Shown: positions 1 through 16,800 of the stretch, one piece after another
Position numbering within the stretch: the first letter of the stretch is position 1
Layout of the letters: the number at the start of each line of letters is the position of its first letter
Assembly (NCBI GenBank): GCA_964247055.1
Contig: OZ176058.1
Location: forward strand, 4,588,001 to 4,652,000
Length of the DNA stretch: 64,000 nt
Direction of reading: 5' to 3'
Source: Paragordius varius
Taxonomy: Eukaryota > Nematomorpha
Translations under genes and position numbers: made by a program
The notes under the pieces: generated by a model
Databases searched by the model: none
What the model was told of the DNA's origin: nothing
Seen by the model: the letters and a program-made list of their open reading frames with translations, nothing else

Positions 1-449
1 TAAGGTCATAAATACATAGAAAACTAAGTAAATTTGGTTAAAAAATAATAAAAAAAATGCAAAAATATAGTTAAAGGACCAATTTTAAGTAAAGGACATT
101 CTTGAAGTAAATGGTATAAATAAAATATTTAATAAATAAAAAAAAATAAATAAAATTAAAACAATTTTAGATAACTTATAAAAAATATCTCTTTTAGAAA
201 ATATGTGTAAAAAATAAAAAAATAATTTAAATTTATAAAATAATATTTTTCCACTAAAATGATAAAATTTCAATAATTATTAATCTAATATTTTTTAAAA
301 CAACCTATTAAAAGATTATTTTCTATTAGTTATGATTTATTATTATACTTAAAAAAATATGTAAAGAAAAATATTAAATTATAAATAATTTAAAAAAGTA
401 AATTAAATTGAATAAATAAAATTAATTTTAAAAAAATAAAAAATAATAC
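1..449 (-). other. DPM1 intron 5, incomplete
   Basis: This stretch is extremely AT-rich and largely A-rich on the plus strand. No further DPM1-like peptide is visible; the next exon, encoding the region around VSGTRY, is expected beyond the left edge. A 62-codon open frame at 85-273 on the minus strand is low-complexity F/I/K translation and not a gene. Confidence 0.6.
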
Positions 450-4840
<4,391 letters not shown>

Positions 4841-6302
4841 GCTGAGTTAAATTTAAAAAGGCTTTTTCAGCTGATAAAATCTAATTAACATATTTATAAC
4901 CTTGCGGGGTAATTTAATCTCTACGGCCTTTTAATATTTAAAAATTGTAAAAAATATAAGCATTATGCTTTATCTAAAAGTTTATTTGATTTTTTGACTT
5001 TTTTGTCCCCGATGACATATTGGGGTAGTTTTATATCCCAAACTCAATCTTGTAATTAAATATACTTTCGAGGATTATTTTAATTAAAAATTAATAATCA
5101 AACATTGTTCTCCTATATTATATAAATAAGCTTATATTTTAATGTGTTTCTAGACTTTAAAAATGGGACAGCTCTAAAACAATATTGAAATAAACAGCTC
5201 ATTTTAATAATAAATATCAATTTTTGTTATTAAATAACATGGGTGTTGAGGGTAATTATTTTTTAGAAACAAAATTTATTTATTGTGTAATGACGAATAA
5301 AAAAATGACTTGGTAAAAAATTGAGTATAAATTTGTTTACAATTTGACATTTTTTTAAGAATAATTTTCTAAGCTTGTGCCAAAGTTCGAAGCCTATAAA
5401 AAAATTGGTTAAGATTTTTTTCTAATCGCTCAATATTTTAAAACGAATTCCCTAAATGCATGTAAGTTAAAAATATGCTTAAGTTATTCCTTTAAATCGC
5501 ATATGATACAAAATAATTTTAAAGAAAAATTAAACGAAAATTATTCAATTTTTTTAATTTATTATCATGGTGATATCACGCAAATAACTTTAAAAAGATT
5601 TAGATTACAATTTGCCAAATTAAAAATTATTGATCTTAATATCAGTTGTCCGCTTTAATCGTATAGATTTGGAAAAATTTTAAGTTTTTTATCTAATACA
5701 TGGGGAGTGTTATTGAATTTTGATCATAACAACTTATAAGACAGTACATATTTTACTACTTTAATATATGTGGTCGAAAACTACCACTAATTCTCATCTA
5801 GGACAAAAAAAGAAAATGTAATATAGTGATAAAACCTATATTATAAACTTAGTGATTGGTATAATAAAATATAATTTTCAAAGCTTAAATTAGGAACTTA
5901 GGGGTCTTAAAATATGTGTTTGTTGTCTACGTGGAAATTTTTATATCATATCGGTAGACAATGTATCGCTTTAATTTTGCGTTTATCAAAAATATTTATT
6001 TAGAATAATATAGTATTTTTGCTACTTTTTATAAACTTACTAGCTGGCCCTCTCACACTTCGCTGTGTCGTTGTTAGTTATTCTAATAAAATGCAAATAG
6101 AAAGAAATAATAAAATCTAACCATATTTTAACAATAAGTTTTACCATATTACAAAAAATTAAGCCAAAAAATAATCTGGATTTTATAGGAGCATTTGAGA
6201 TTTTTTAGCATAAATATTTATTTAAAAATGGCAGCTATTTAAAGGGGGAATTTAAAACAGCACTAATCTGAATATATAGCAAATAATGCCTTTATCTAGA
6301 TT
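4841..6302. other. Intergenic region upstream of DPM1
   Basis: This must hold the DPM1 promoter and 5' UTR, reading leftward; no core promoter motif stands out. It is less AT-rich than the introns. A short segment at 6038-6080 (CTAGCTGGCCC, then CACACTTCGCTGTG) resembles an end motif common in arthropod repeats as I remember it. I see no coding sequence. Confidence 0.5.
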
Positions 6303-6893
6303 TTAACACTTGGATGGATACAACACACTCATTTTAGTCCATCGATTCAAATTGGGGTAATTGGATACCCCAGGCCTGTTTAAAATCAAATACTTTATAA
6401 GGTATGGAAGGAATTAAAACCATGGCAAAATTTTGCACTTATATAACATAAATAAACCGAAATATATAAAAAAATGTATTCAAAATACTTGATATTACTT
6501 ATTATGAGCTAAAACTGAAAGGTAAAAATTTCGTCAACGTGACATATGTCAAATTTTAAAATTAAAAAATAATACAAAATAAACCGCTTTTTCTATTTCC
6601 TCAATATTAGATGTAATTTATAAATAAAATTAGCTTTAGTTTTACCATTAAAATTAAATGAAAACGAGATTTTGCAAAAATTTTGTGAAATAAAAATGGC
6701 GTCGAAGTTGTTTGACATGGAATTTTTTTTTCAAAAACAAAATTTTCTATAGATATTTTGGCATATTTATATAATTTTTTATAAAGACAAAAGCATAAAT
6801 TTAAATTGAAACCGTTTCCTTCAATTATTTTAAAATAATGACTCAAATTTAGTCGGGGGTATTTAGATACCCCAATTTGAATCGAGGTATTAA
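6303..6893 (+). mobile_element. Family 2 element (TTAACACTT ends), about 590 bp
   Basis: The ends are short inverted repeats starting TAACACTT, each followed by a sub-palindrome GGGGTA...TACCCC. The whole sequence aligns with 55890-56478 along its length, including AAAATGGCGTC at the centre. It is non-coding; open frames inside it are chance. It lies in the DPM1-cytochrome b5 intergenic space. Confidence 0.85.
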
Positions 6894-6970
6894 AGATGTT
6901 TGCTTGTCAGTGGGAAAAAGGGGATTATCATATGTACAGATAGGAATTTGGATATATTTTGAAATATATA

Positions 6971-7245
6971 CAGTAACAGTTGAAATTATACTATGGACAA
7001 AACAAGTAAAAATGTAAAGACAGATGTTTTTTTTCAAAAGACAACTCCATACTTTTTTATAATCTTATTTTTCTCATATAAATTATATAACTACAATAAT
7101 AATTTATATAATTGCTTGTTTTACCGATCTACATATCGTTTTCATTTTCATACTTTGCAGTTTAAAACCATAGTTATATTTAAATAAATCAAAATTGAAA
7201 AAGTATGTGGGTTGTATTTTGAAAAAATATTGTTAAAATAAAAAT
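6971..7245 (+). mobile_element. Family 1 MITE, decayed right end
   Basis: The left end CAGTAACAGTTGAAATTATA is followed by GACAAAAC and CAAAAGACAACTCCATAC, the family order. The right arm is recognisable only as AAAAAGTATGTGGGTTGT; the outermost right end has decayed. Confidence 0.75.
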
Positions 7246-7351
7246 TAGATTGATTTAGGATTAAGATATTAATAATGTGGTAAAATAGATTAAAATAGTT
7301 ATAAAAAACATTTTTGTTATAAAATTAACGAGTAAATTTAAATTATTAATA

Positions 7352-7599
7352 CAGAATAATTGAACTTATAAGGACAAAACGTGAAAATATAAAGAAATAT
7401 GTTTTTCTAAAAGACAACCATACTTTTTAATCATGATTTATTTCAATATATTACATATTACTGATACAATAAAATCTTTATTTTAAAGTAACTAAGTACT
7501 TATATGAGAAACATTAAGGTTTTAAAAAATATTGTCTTTTAGTAAAAAATATTTGTTCTTATATTTTTACGTTTTGTCCGTATAATTTCAATTTTATTG
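7352..7599 (+). mobile_element. Family 1 MITE, complete
   Basis: Left arm: CAGAATAATTGAACTTATA, GGACAAAACGTGAAAATAT and AAAAGACAACCATACTTTTT. Right arm: TTTTTACGTTTTGTCCGTAT followed by AATTTCAATTTTATTG. TA flanks both ends. There is no coding capacity, so it must have been mobilised in trans. Confidence 0.85.
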
Positions 7600-8329
7600 T
7601 AAATTAGTTATCTAATAACATAAATATGGTATAATATAATTTAAATTTTAAAACACTACTTTTTCATATCTATATAATGTTTTAAATTCGAAGGTAGTTG
7701 TCTGTATATATTAAAAATATGTTGTATTTAATATTATTATATAAAAAGTTGTTTTTAGTTATAAGAATATCAAATTTGTTTATGGCCGGTTAAAATTTTA
7801 GAGAAATAATAATATAGTAAGAATCAATTGATTTAAATAGATTCAAAGAATAAAATTAAAAATATGTGAAAATATTAAACACGAAAAAAATCAAATTACA
7901 CTCTGTTTTTAGTTTAAGATTAAATAAAAAGTGCCCATAGCTAATAAAGAAATATTGAATAATTCATTGTTTAATCATTATTAACTATTTGCCTAAATTC
8001 AACACAAAACTGATTTATTATGTATGAGAATCGAAATTACAGATAGCAAACTAATAATTAAATATTTGTCTAGAGATATCCTTATTCTAAAAACATTGAA
8101 ATTATTTATAACTATTGTTTATTTCACTTAATTAAATTTGCTTGGGTTGTTTAGACGAAAAAGTTCATTCTTTACGTTATTGATATACCATTTATTATTA
8201 CAGTAAATGTTTTGTTGTGCGTACAATGATTAGAATGAGGTGTGTGTATATGTGCAAAAAAATAGTAAAAACTAATTTTTTCAAAAAAATTAAATATTGT
8301 GCCCATTACTTTCCACCAAATACATGACA

Positions 8330-8432
8330 CAGTAAAAATTGAATTTACACAAGGACAAAATGTAAAAATTAAAGGACAAAGATTTTTTTAAAGAAGACAA
8401 CCATATTTTTTCTCTATTTTACAGTAAACATT
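8330..8432 (+). mobile_element. Family 1 MITE, left half
   Basis: The left arm CAGTAAAAATTGAATTTACA, GGACAAAATGTAAAAATTAA and AGAAGACAACCATATTTTTT is present. The sequence then stops beside the small element at 8434-8578. The right arm is not found beyond it, so this copy is truncated. Confidence 0.7.
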
Positions 8433-8433
8433 G

Positions 8434-8578
8434 GTTGCTTATTTCACACCTATAGCAGAATAATTTGCAACACAGAGTAGTGTGGCGAAAAAAAAGAAAG
8501 GAAAAGATTTTTATTCAATGTTTTGTTGTTTTTTCCAAACACTAGTGTGTGTTGAAACTATAGTGTGAAATAAGCAAC
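8434..8578. mobile_element. Small TIR element, about 145 bp
   Basis: The terminal inverted repeats are GTTGCTTATTTCACAC at the left and GTGTGAAATAAGCAAC at the right, perfect over 16 bases. CTATAG follows inward on both sides with one base of slippage. It is non-coding; the superfamily is not determined. Confidence 0.8.
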
Positions 8579-9144
8579 TATTAAAAAGCATACTGTTGTA
8601 TATATGAACTTATCGTTTGGGGTTTGCAGACAGACGATAAAGGAATATAAATGTAAATTAGTAATGCACAGTCAATTTTATATATTATATGGAAAAAATT
8701 AAGGAATTATCAAAAAGTATGGATGGCTTTCTATTTTTTTGGAAATAGAATAAATTCTGTTAATTTTTGCAAATATAATGGAAAAAATATAGAAAGAATA
8801 CGACGGAAGTTGTTTTTAATATTATCACCATAGATAAAAATAATAAATATTATATACATGTCATGTAATGTGGTTTGTGGTCAAAATTTGTTCATTTCAA
8901 TCAATTGAGCTTCATTAAAAATGCCTTCTATTGAGGGGTGAAAAGACACAATAAGGCATGGAAGATATATATTTTTGTAAAGATTGAAATTAAACAGACA
9001 AAATGTGTGTAAAGACATAAAAGACAACCATATTTGAAAACCAAAATTGTAGGAAAAATTTAGGTCTTAAGCAATGTATATCTGTCTTGATGCTGTGTCT
9101 GTAGTCTGTAAAGATATTTTAAATATATTTGTTTTGAGATGTTT
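8579..9144. other. 3' flank of cytochrome b5
   Basis: This contains the cytochrome b5 3' UTR, read leftward from 9144, where AAATAAAAAC directly follows the stop. A fragment of a family 1 left arm (ACAGACAAAATG...AAAGACAACCATA) lies at about 8994-9036. A small hairpin near 8612-8642 has TTATCGT/ACGATAA arms. I cannot place the poly(A) site. Confidence 0.5.
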
Positions 9145-9253
9145 TTATTTTTCGTGAGAAGACTTTGTATAATAAAAGAGAAAAAATGCCACGAGAGCTC
9201 CAATCAAACCCAAACCCAAAAGTGCAATCAAAGGCAAATTTATGTCTTTAGAC
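9145..9253 (-). CDS. Cyt-b5: Cytochrome b5 exon 5 (membrane anchor and stop)
   Basis: The exon completes the split Lys and encodes SKDINLP, a helix of about 22 hydrophobic residues ([19 protein letters not shown]), then YYTKSSHEK and TAA. The acceptor is TTTTCAG. This is a typical C-terminal tail anchor with a short lumenal end. Confidence 0.93.
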
Positions 9254-10767
9254 CTGAAAATTAAAATATGAAATATATATATACAGTAGCATATGGTAAA
9301 AAATAGAAAGTTACAGTAAAAATTATTCTTATACAGACAAAACGTAAAAATTTAAGACAAATATTTTTTGAAAAGACAACCATATTTTTTAAATCATGAT
9401 TTTTATAAATATAACGGATTAATTAAAAACTGCAAAGTATTTAATAGTGTAATTTGGTAAAACAATCAATTATGTATTTTACAATTGTAATTAAATTATT
9501 TTTATGAGGTAAATTAAGGTTAGAAAAGTATAGTTATCTTGTGAACAAAAAATTGTCGTTATATTTTTACACTTTGTCCGTATAATTTTAAAATTTACTG
9601 TAAATATAAACAATTTTTCCCTATTTTTTTTACATTATTTATTAAAATGATCTCCTAAAAAATACGTATGAGCTTATTTATATATATATATATATGTATA
9701 AATAATTTATCTTATAAATATTTTAAAGCAAAACGTGAAATCTAAAAGGCAAATATTATATTGACTAAAAACAAAAAACTTTACTTTTTAAAACTTGATT
9801 TTTCAAAAAGTCTGACTGTTAAAAGATATATTTCGTCTGTATATTATATGATTTTATTGTAATTTAACATTAAAACTAATCATAAATTTCACTTTTTTAT
9901 ATATATATCCTTAAAATTTTATAAACAAAACGTAAAAAAAACTAATGTAAAGGAAAATAATTTTTGGCATAAAAGACATCCATACTTTTTTAAACTTAAA
10001 GTCATGATTGTTGATTGTTTTATATGGCAAAGTGTGAAATAGAGATGTATAAATATACCATTTACAGTTCAAATTCACCCTTAAACAATTCAAATTCACC
10101 CTTGAACAATTCAAATTCCCATTCGAACAATTCAAATTCATCCTAAAATAAATTATGTGTTTTTTAATTATATACTACCTATACTTTTTTATATTTTTGA
10201 AAAAAGAAATTTTGTATGTAATCAAAATAATACTGAAAAAATAATAAACTTTGCCATAAAAATATATTTTTTAATAATGAGTTATATTAGACCGAAATTT
10301 CATAATTTATTTTTAGGGAGAATTTGAATTGCTCGAGGGTGAATTTAAATTGTTTAAAGGTGAATTTGAACTGTAAATGGTATATTTTAAGCACTATAGT
10401 TTTCGAAAATTTTTTAAATTTTTTTTATGAAAATCGATATCTATAATAAAAATTCTTAAGCCCCCCTTCCCCCTTTCAAAAAACATTCAAGATAAAAAAT
10501 GTAAGAAAAAATTTACTTGTTAGTAGATTTTGATTTTTGTGTTTTCGTTGAGCTGGTTGGTTTATTTTTAACAATCCGATCTTCCTATATCATATATGAA
10601 ATAAAATAAAAAAAAAATTTTTATATAAAATAAAATTTATATAAAAAAAATATATATATATATAATTTATATATATAAATTTTTTTTAAATATTTTAATA
10701 AAAAAAATATCATATAAAATAATATTTATAAAATAAAAAATATTACAGTAAAATAGCAATATTTTTT

Positions 10768-10804
<37 letters not shown>

Positions 10805-13800
10805 AAAAAATTATAAATTGTCGATTATTTGATGAGAAAAAAATTAGAATATATTTGTCTTTAAGCTTTTTTTAACATACAATCATGTTTAAACAAAAAA
10901 TTTAAATCTTTTTTTGCAATATATATATATATATATATATATAGATATATATATATAAATTTAATAAAAATTATCATATTAAAAAAACTATCAAACCATA
11001 AATTTATTAAATTTTTAAAAATCAATCAAAATTGAATTATAACAAAAACATTTTGCTAATTTTTATACAGTAAAAATTGAATTATAAGGAAGAACAAATT
11101 GTAAAAATATAAAGACAAATTTTTTTTTTAAAAAAACAAAGCCCCACGCTTTTTTAAACCTTAATTTATCTTTTTATAAAAAAAATTACAATAAAATATA
11201 TAATTGATTGATTGTTACCAATTTACATTTCTATATTAATTTTATACTTTGTAGTTTAAAACAATGAGTTATGTTATATTTAAAAAAATCAAGATTAAAA
11301 AGTATGTTTGTCTTTTAGATAAATATATTTGTCTTTATATTTTTACGTGTTGTCCTTCAGTAAAATTTCAATTTTTACTGTAAATGCCATTAAAATCATT
11401 ATTTTTTTTGAAAAAAATTAACTATTATTCATCTTCTATTAAAATTAAATTTCAAATTTTTCCTAATGTGTTGTAAAAAAAATATCATTTTTCTGAAAAA
11501 AAAACAATCCAAATAAAAAAAATAATTTCCATTTTAAATAAAATACTAATTTTAATTGCCATAAAATCTTTTTTTTAAATATCATCAATTTTTTTAATTT
11601 TTTTTTAATTAAATTAAAAATAACTAATTAAATTGAAAAAAATTTCCATTTTTATAAAAAAAAATTCCAATTTAAAATTTCCTGAAAAAATTTATAAAAA
11701 ACTATCAATATTTTTTAAAGTAATCCTAAAAATCAAACTTTTATAAAAAATAACCATTTTAATTCCCCTAAAATCAAATTATTTTTATACAAAAATTAAT
11801 AATTTTAATATTTTTCTATTATTTTATAAAAATATCCAATTTTTAATTCCATTGAATATGATTTTTCATATTTTTTAATTAATTGATAAAAAAAAGTTAA
11901 CCAATTTCAATTATCTTAAATTCCATGTTTTTTTATTATTTTCTTGAAAAAAATCTAATTTTTTTTTAATAAAAAAGTTAACCAATTCAAATTTATATTT
12001 TTTTAATTTTTCTTAAAAAATCTAAATTTTTTTATAAAAAAGCCAACCAATTTAATTCGGCTAAAATCAAAATTTTTTTATGAAAAAATTTAACCATTTT
12101 TAATTCTCTTTAAAATCTAATATTTTCTTATAAAAATTTTAATTTTTTTCATAATTCCAAAATTAAAAAAATCAATTTTAATTATATTTAAAAACAACGT
12201 TTTTTTTTAATTTTTTTTAAAAAAATCAAATTTTTTACAATAATAACCAATTATATTAAATTCCAGGTTTTTTTATAATTTTTAATTACCTTTAAAATCT
12301 AATTTGTCTTAAAAAAATCAAAAAATTTTTACAATAATAACCAATTATATTACAATTTTTTTAATAATTTTAAAAAAATAAAAAACCAATTTTAATTCCT
12401 TTTAAAATCCCTATTATTTATATTTTTCAAAAAAAAGTTTTTCAAAAAAATTCAAAAACCAAATCCACGTTTTTTATAAATTTTTCTTAAAAAAATTACT
12501 TTAAAAATCAATTTTCTAAAAAAAATTCAAAAACCAATTTTAATTATATTTAAAAACAACGTTTTTTTTAAATTTCTAAAAAAATCAATTTTTTTACAAT
12601 AATAACCAATTATATAAAATTCCAGGTTTTTTTATAATTTTTAATTCCCTTTAAAATCTAATTTGTCTTAAAAAAATCAAATTTTTTTCACAATAATAAC
12701 CAATTATATTAAATTCCAATTTTTTTAATAATTTAAAAAAAAATAAAAAACCAATTTTAATTCCTTTTAAAATCCACTTTATTTATAAAAAATCAATTTT
12801 TTTTTAAAAAAATAGTTAACCAAATTTAATTTCCTTTAAACACAAATTTTATTTTATAAAAAAAAGTAACTATTTTTAAACCCTTTAAATTCCACGTTTT
12901 TTAATTTTTTTATAGTTCTAAAAAAATTAAAAAACCAATTTTAATTTTCTTTAAAATCCACGTTTTTTCTTAAATTTTATCTAAATCTATTTTTCTTTAT
13001 AAAAAAATAGGTTAACCAATTTATATTCCTTTTGAAATCCATATTATTAAAATATAAAAAACCATTTTTAATTCCCTATAAAATCAAATTTTTTCTCAAA
13101 AAAATCTTTTTTATAGAAAAAAATAGGTTAATCAATTTTAGTTCCTTTTAAAAACCATATTATTTATATTTTTTGAAATCCATTTTTTTTTCAAATTTAA
13201 TTTAAAATAATTTCAATTTTTTTGAAAAAAATTGCTTCCAAAATCATTTTTTTAATTCTAAAAAGATTATCCAATTTTATTAAAATCCATTTTTTTTAAT
13301 TTTAAAGAGAAACCAATTTAAATTCTTTTTAAAAACCATATTATTTATATTTTTTTAAAAAAATTATTTTTTTCTCAAATTTAATTTAAGATAATATCAA
13401 TTTTTTGAAAAAAAAATTAAAAAAACCAATTTTAATTCCCTTTAAAAACACCTTTTTTTAAATTTTTCTTAAAAAATCAAATTTTTTACAATAGTAACCA
13501 TTTATATTAATGTCCACGTTTTTTTTTTTATAATTTTTTCTTAAAATTACTTTAAAAATTAAATTTATTTAATAATTTTAAAAAAATAAATAACCAATTT
13601 TAATTCCCTTTAAAAACAAATTATTTTGTAAAAAAATCAAATTTCTTTAAAATAATAACCAATTATATTAAATTCCACGTTTTTTTTTAATTTTTTCTTC
13701 AAAAAATATAAGTTTTTTATAATCCTAAAAAAATTAAAAAACCAATATTAATTCCCATTAAACACAATTTTATAATTCTAAAAAAATCTATTTTTATAAT

Positions 13801-16800
13801 TCTAAAAAGATTTTCCAATTTTATTAAAAAAATCTATTTTTTTTTTCAAAAAAAAGTTAAAAAACCAATTTAAATTCTTTTTAAAAACGATATTATTTAT
13901 ATTACTTTAAATATTTTATTTTATTTTCAAAAATATCCATTTTTTTTAAAAATAATATCAATTTTTCTTAAAAAATTTCTTTAAAAAATTAATTTTTTTA
14001 TAATTCTAAAAAAGTTAAAAAACCAATATCAATTCCCCAATACAATATGTATTATAATTCTATAAAAGTTTTTTTTATAATTTTTAATAAAAACAATTTT
14101 TAAATCTTCAAAAAAATCTAATTTTTAAATTTTTTTTAATCTTAATTTTTCAAAAAATTCTAATTTTTTTTATAATTCTAAAAATTTAAAACCATTTTTT
14201 ATTTCCCTTAAAATCTATTTTTTTTAAAAATTATCCAATTTTAAATCCCTATAAAATCAAATTTTTTAAAATAATATCAATTTTTCTTAAGAAAAATTTC
14301 TTTAAAAAATTAATTTTTTTTATAATTCTAAAAAAATTAAAAAACCAATTTTAATTCCCCAATACAATATTCCTTCATCAGCTGTCTGGCATCAGCTGAG
14401 TGGCCAACATCTTCAAAATTATCTGTGGCGTCCATACCTATAAAAAATATAAATTATTAAAAATTAAAAAAATTTAAATTTATTAAAATAAAAAAAAATT
14501 ATTTAAAGTTCAAAAAATTAGAGAAAACAAAAAAATAAGAATAAAAATATAAATATATTTTAAAAGAGTTTCATCTATAAAAAAATCCTACAAAAAAAAT
14601 AATTGAATAAAATAAAAATTATTAAAAATTAAAAAAATGAAAATTTATTAAAAAAGTAAAAAAAATATTTAATAAAATATAAAATTATAAAAAAAAGTAA
14701 AAAAAATGAAAATTTATTAAAAAAAATATAGATATTTGTTTTTTAACGGCTTTTAACAACAAATATATGGCAAAAATAATTTATTTACAGTAAAAACTGA
14801 AATTATACGGACAAAACATAAACCTTTAAAGACAAATATTTTTTTCTAAAAGACAACCAACCATACTTTTTTATAAGCTATTTAGTTACAATCGTAAATT
14901 ATAAAATTGATTTTGTTAGTAATATATATATATATATATGTATATCTATATTTCATTTAGTTTATTTAAAAAGTATATATGTCTTTGAATATATCTTTAT
15001 ATTTTTACATTTTGTCCGTATAATTTCAATTTTTACTGTATAATAGGCGACACATATTTTTCTTAAACAAAAAAAAAACTAAGTTAAATTTTATAAAACT
15101 TCAATTCGTTTTAAATTAATTTATAAATGTTTTAAATTACAAATGAATGAACAAGCTATAAATTTTAAAAATTGGTGAATTCAATTATAAAAATTATAAA
15201 TTTTTATAATTATAAACAGTAAAATTTGGAATTATACGGATAATACGAAAAATATATCTAAAAGACAATTATACATTATCCAAAATATTCATTGTTTTAA
15301 AATATTGTATAATATAAAATCAATATGTGACACAATCAATTATATATAATGGTAATTATATGGTATATATATAAAAAAAATTTAAGGTTTATAAAAGTAT
15401 GGTTGTTGTTCTTTTAAAAAAAAATTTTGTCCGTATATTTTTACATTTTGTCTGTATCTTTTTACATTTTGTCTGTATCTTTTTACATTTTGTCAATAGT
15501 ATATTTTTACATTTTGTCCGTATCTTTTTACATTTTGTCAATAGTATATTTTTACATTTTGTCTGTATATTTTTACATTTTGTCAATAGTATCTTTTTAC
15601 ATTTTGTCAATAGTATATTTTTACATTTTGTCAATAGTATATTTTTACATTTTGTCAATAGTATATTTTTACATTTTGTCTGTATCTTTTTACATTTTGT
15701 CCGTATCTTTTTACATTTTGTCAATAGTATATTTTTACATTTTGTCAATTGTATATTTTTACATTTTGTCAATAGTATATTTTTACATTTTGTCCGTATA
15801 TTTTTACATTTTGTCAATAGTATATTTTTACATTTTGTCAATAGTATATTTTTACATTTTGTCTGTATCTTTTTACATTTTGTCAATAGTATATTTTTAC
15901 ATTTTGTCAATAGTATATTTTTACATTTTGTCAATAGTATATTTTTACATTTTGTCTGTATCTTTTTACATTTTGTCCGTATCTTTTTACATTTTGTCAA
16001 TAGTATATTTTTACATTTTGTCAATTGTATATTTTTACATTTTGTCAATAGTATATTTTTACATTTTGTCCGTATATTTTTACATTTTGTCAATAGTATA
16101 TTTTTACATTTTGTCAATAGTATATTTTTACATTTTGTCTGTATCTTTTTACATTTTGTCCGTATCTTTTTACATTTTGTCAATAGTATATTTTTACATT
16201 TTGTCTGTATCTTTTTACATTTTGTCCGTATCTTTTTACATTTTGTCTGTATCTTTTTACATTTTGTCTGTATCTTTTTACATTTTGTCTGTATCTTTTT
16301 ACATTTTGTCTGTATCTTTTTACATTTTGTCTGTATCTTTTTACATTTTGTCCGTATATTTTTATATTTTGTCTGTATCTTTTTACATTTTGTCTGTATC
16401 TTTTTACATTTTGTCTGTATCTTTTTACATTTTGTCTGTATCTTTTTACATTTTGTCTGTATCTTTTTACATTTTGTCTGTATCTTTTTACATTTTGTCT
16501 GTATCTTTTTACATTTTGTCTGTATCTTTTTACATTTTGTCTGTATCTTTTTACATTTTGTCTGTATCTTTTTACATTTTGTCTGTATCTTTTACATTTT
16601 GTCTGTATATTTTTACATTTTGTCCGTATATTTTTATATTTTGTCTGTATCTTTTTACATTTTGTCTGTATCTTTTTACATTTTGTCTGTATCTTTTTAC
16701 ATTTTGTCCGTATATTTTTATATTTTGTCTGTATCTTTTTACATTTTGTCTGTATCTTTTTACATTTTGTCTGTATCTTTTTACATTTTGTCTGTATCTT

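Noticed and set aside
6038-6080. CTAGCTGGCCC...CACACTTCGCTGTG as a retroelement end
   Set aside because: It resembles a common arthropod repeat motif from memory, but no boundaries, tail or coding part could be found, so no element is called.
6607-7187. Open frames of 60-80 codons
   Set aside because: They lie inside the family 2 element and a decayed family 1 MITE, with no coding signature.
9911-10141. 76-codon frame with NLNC repeats
   Set aside because: Translation of the tandem CAATTCAAATTCACCC motifs in the family 3 element.
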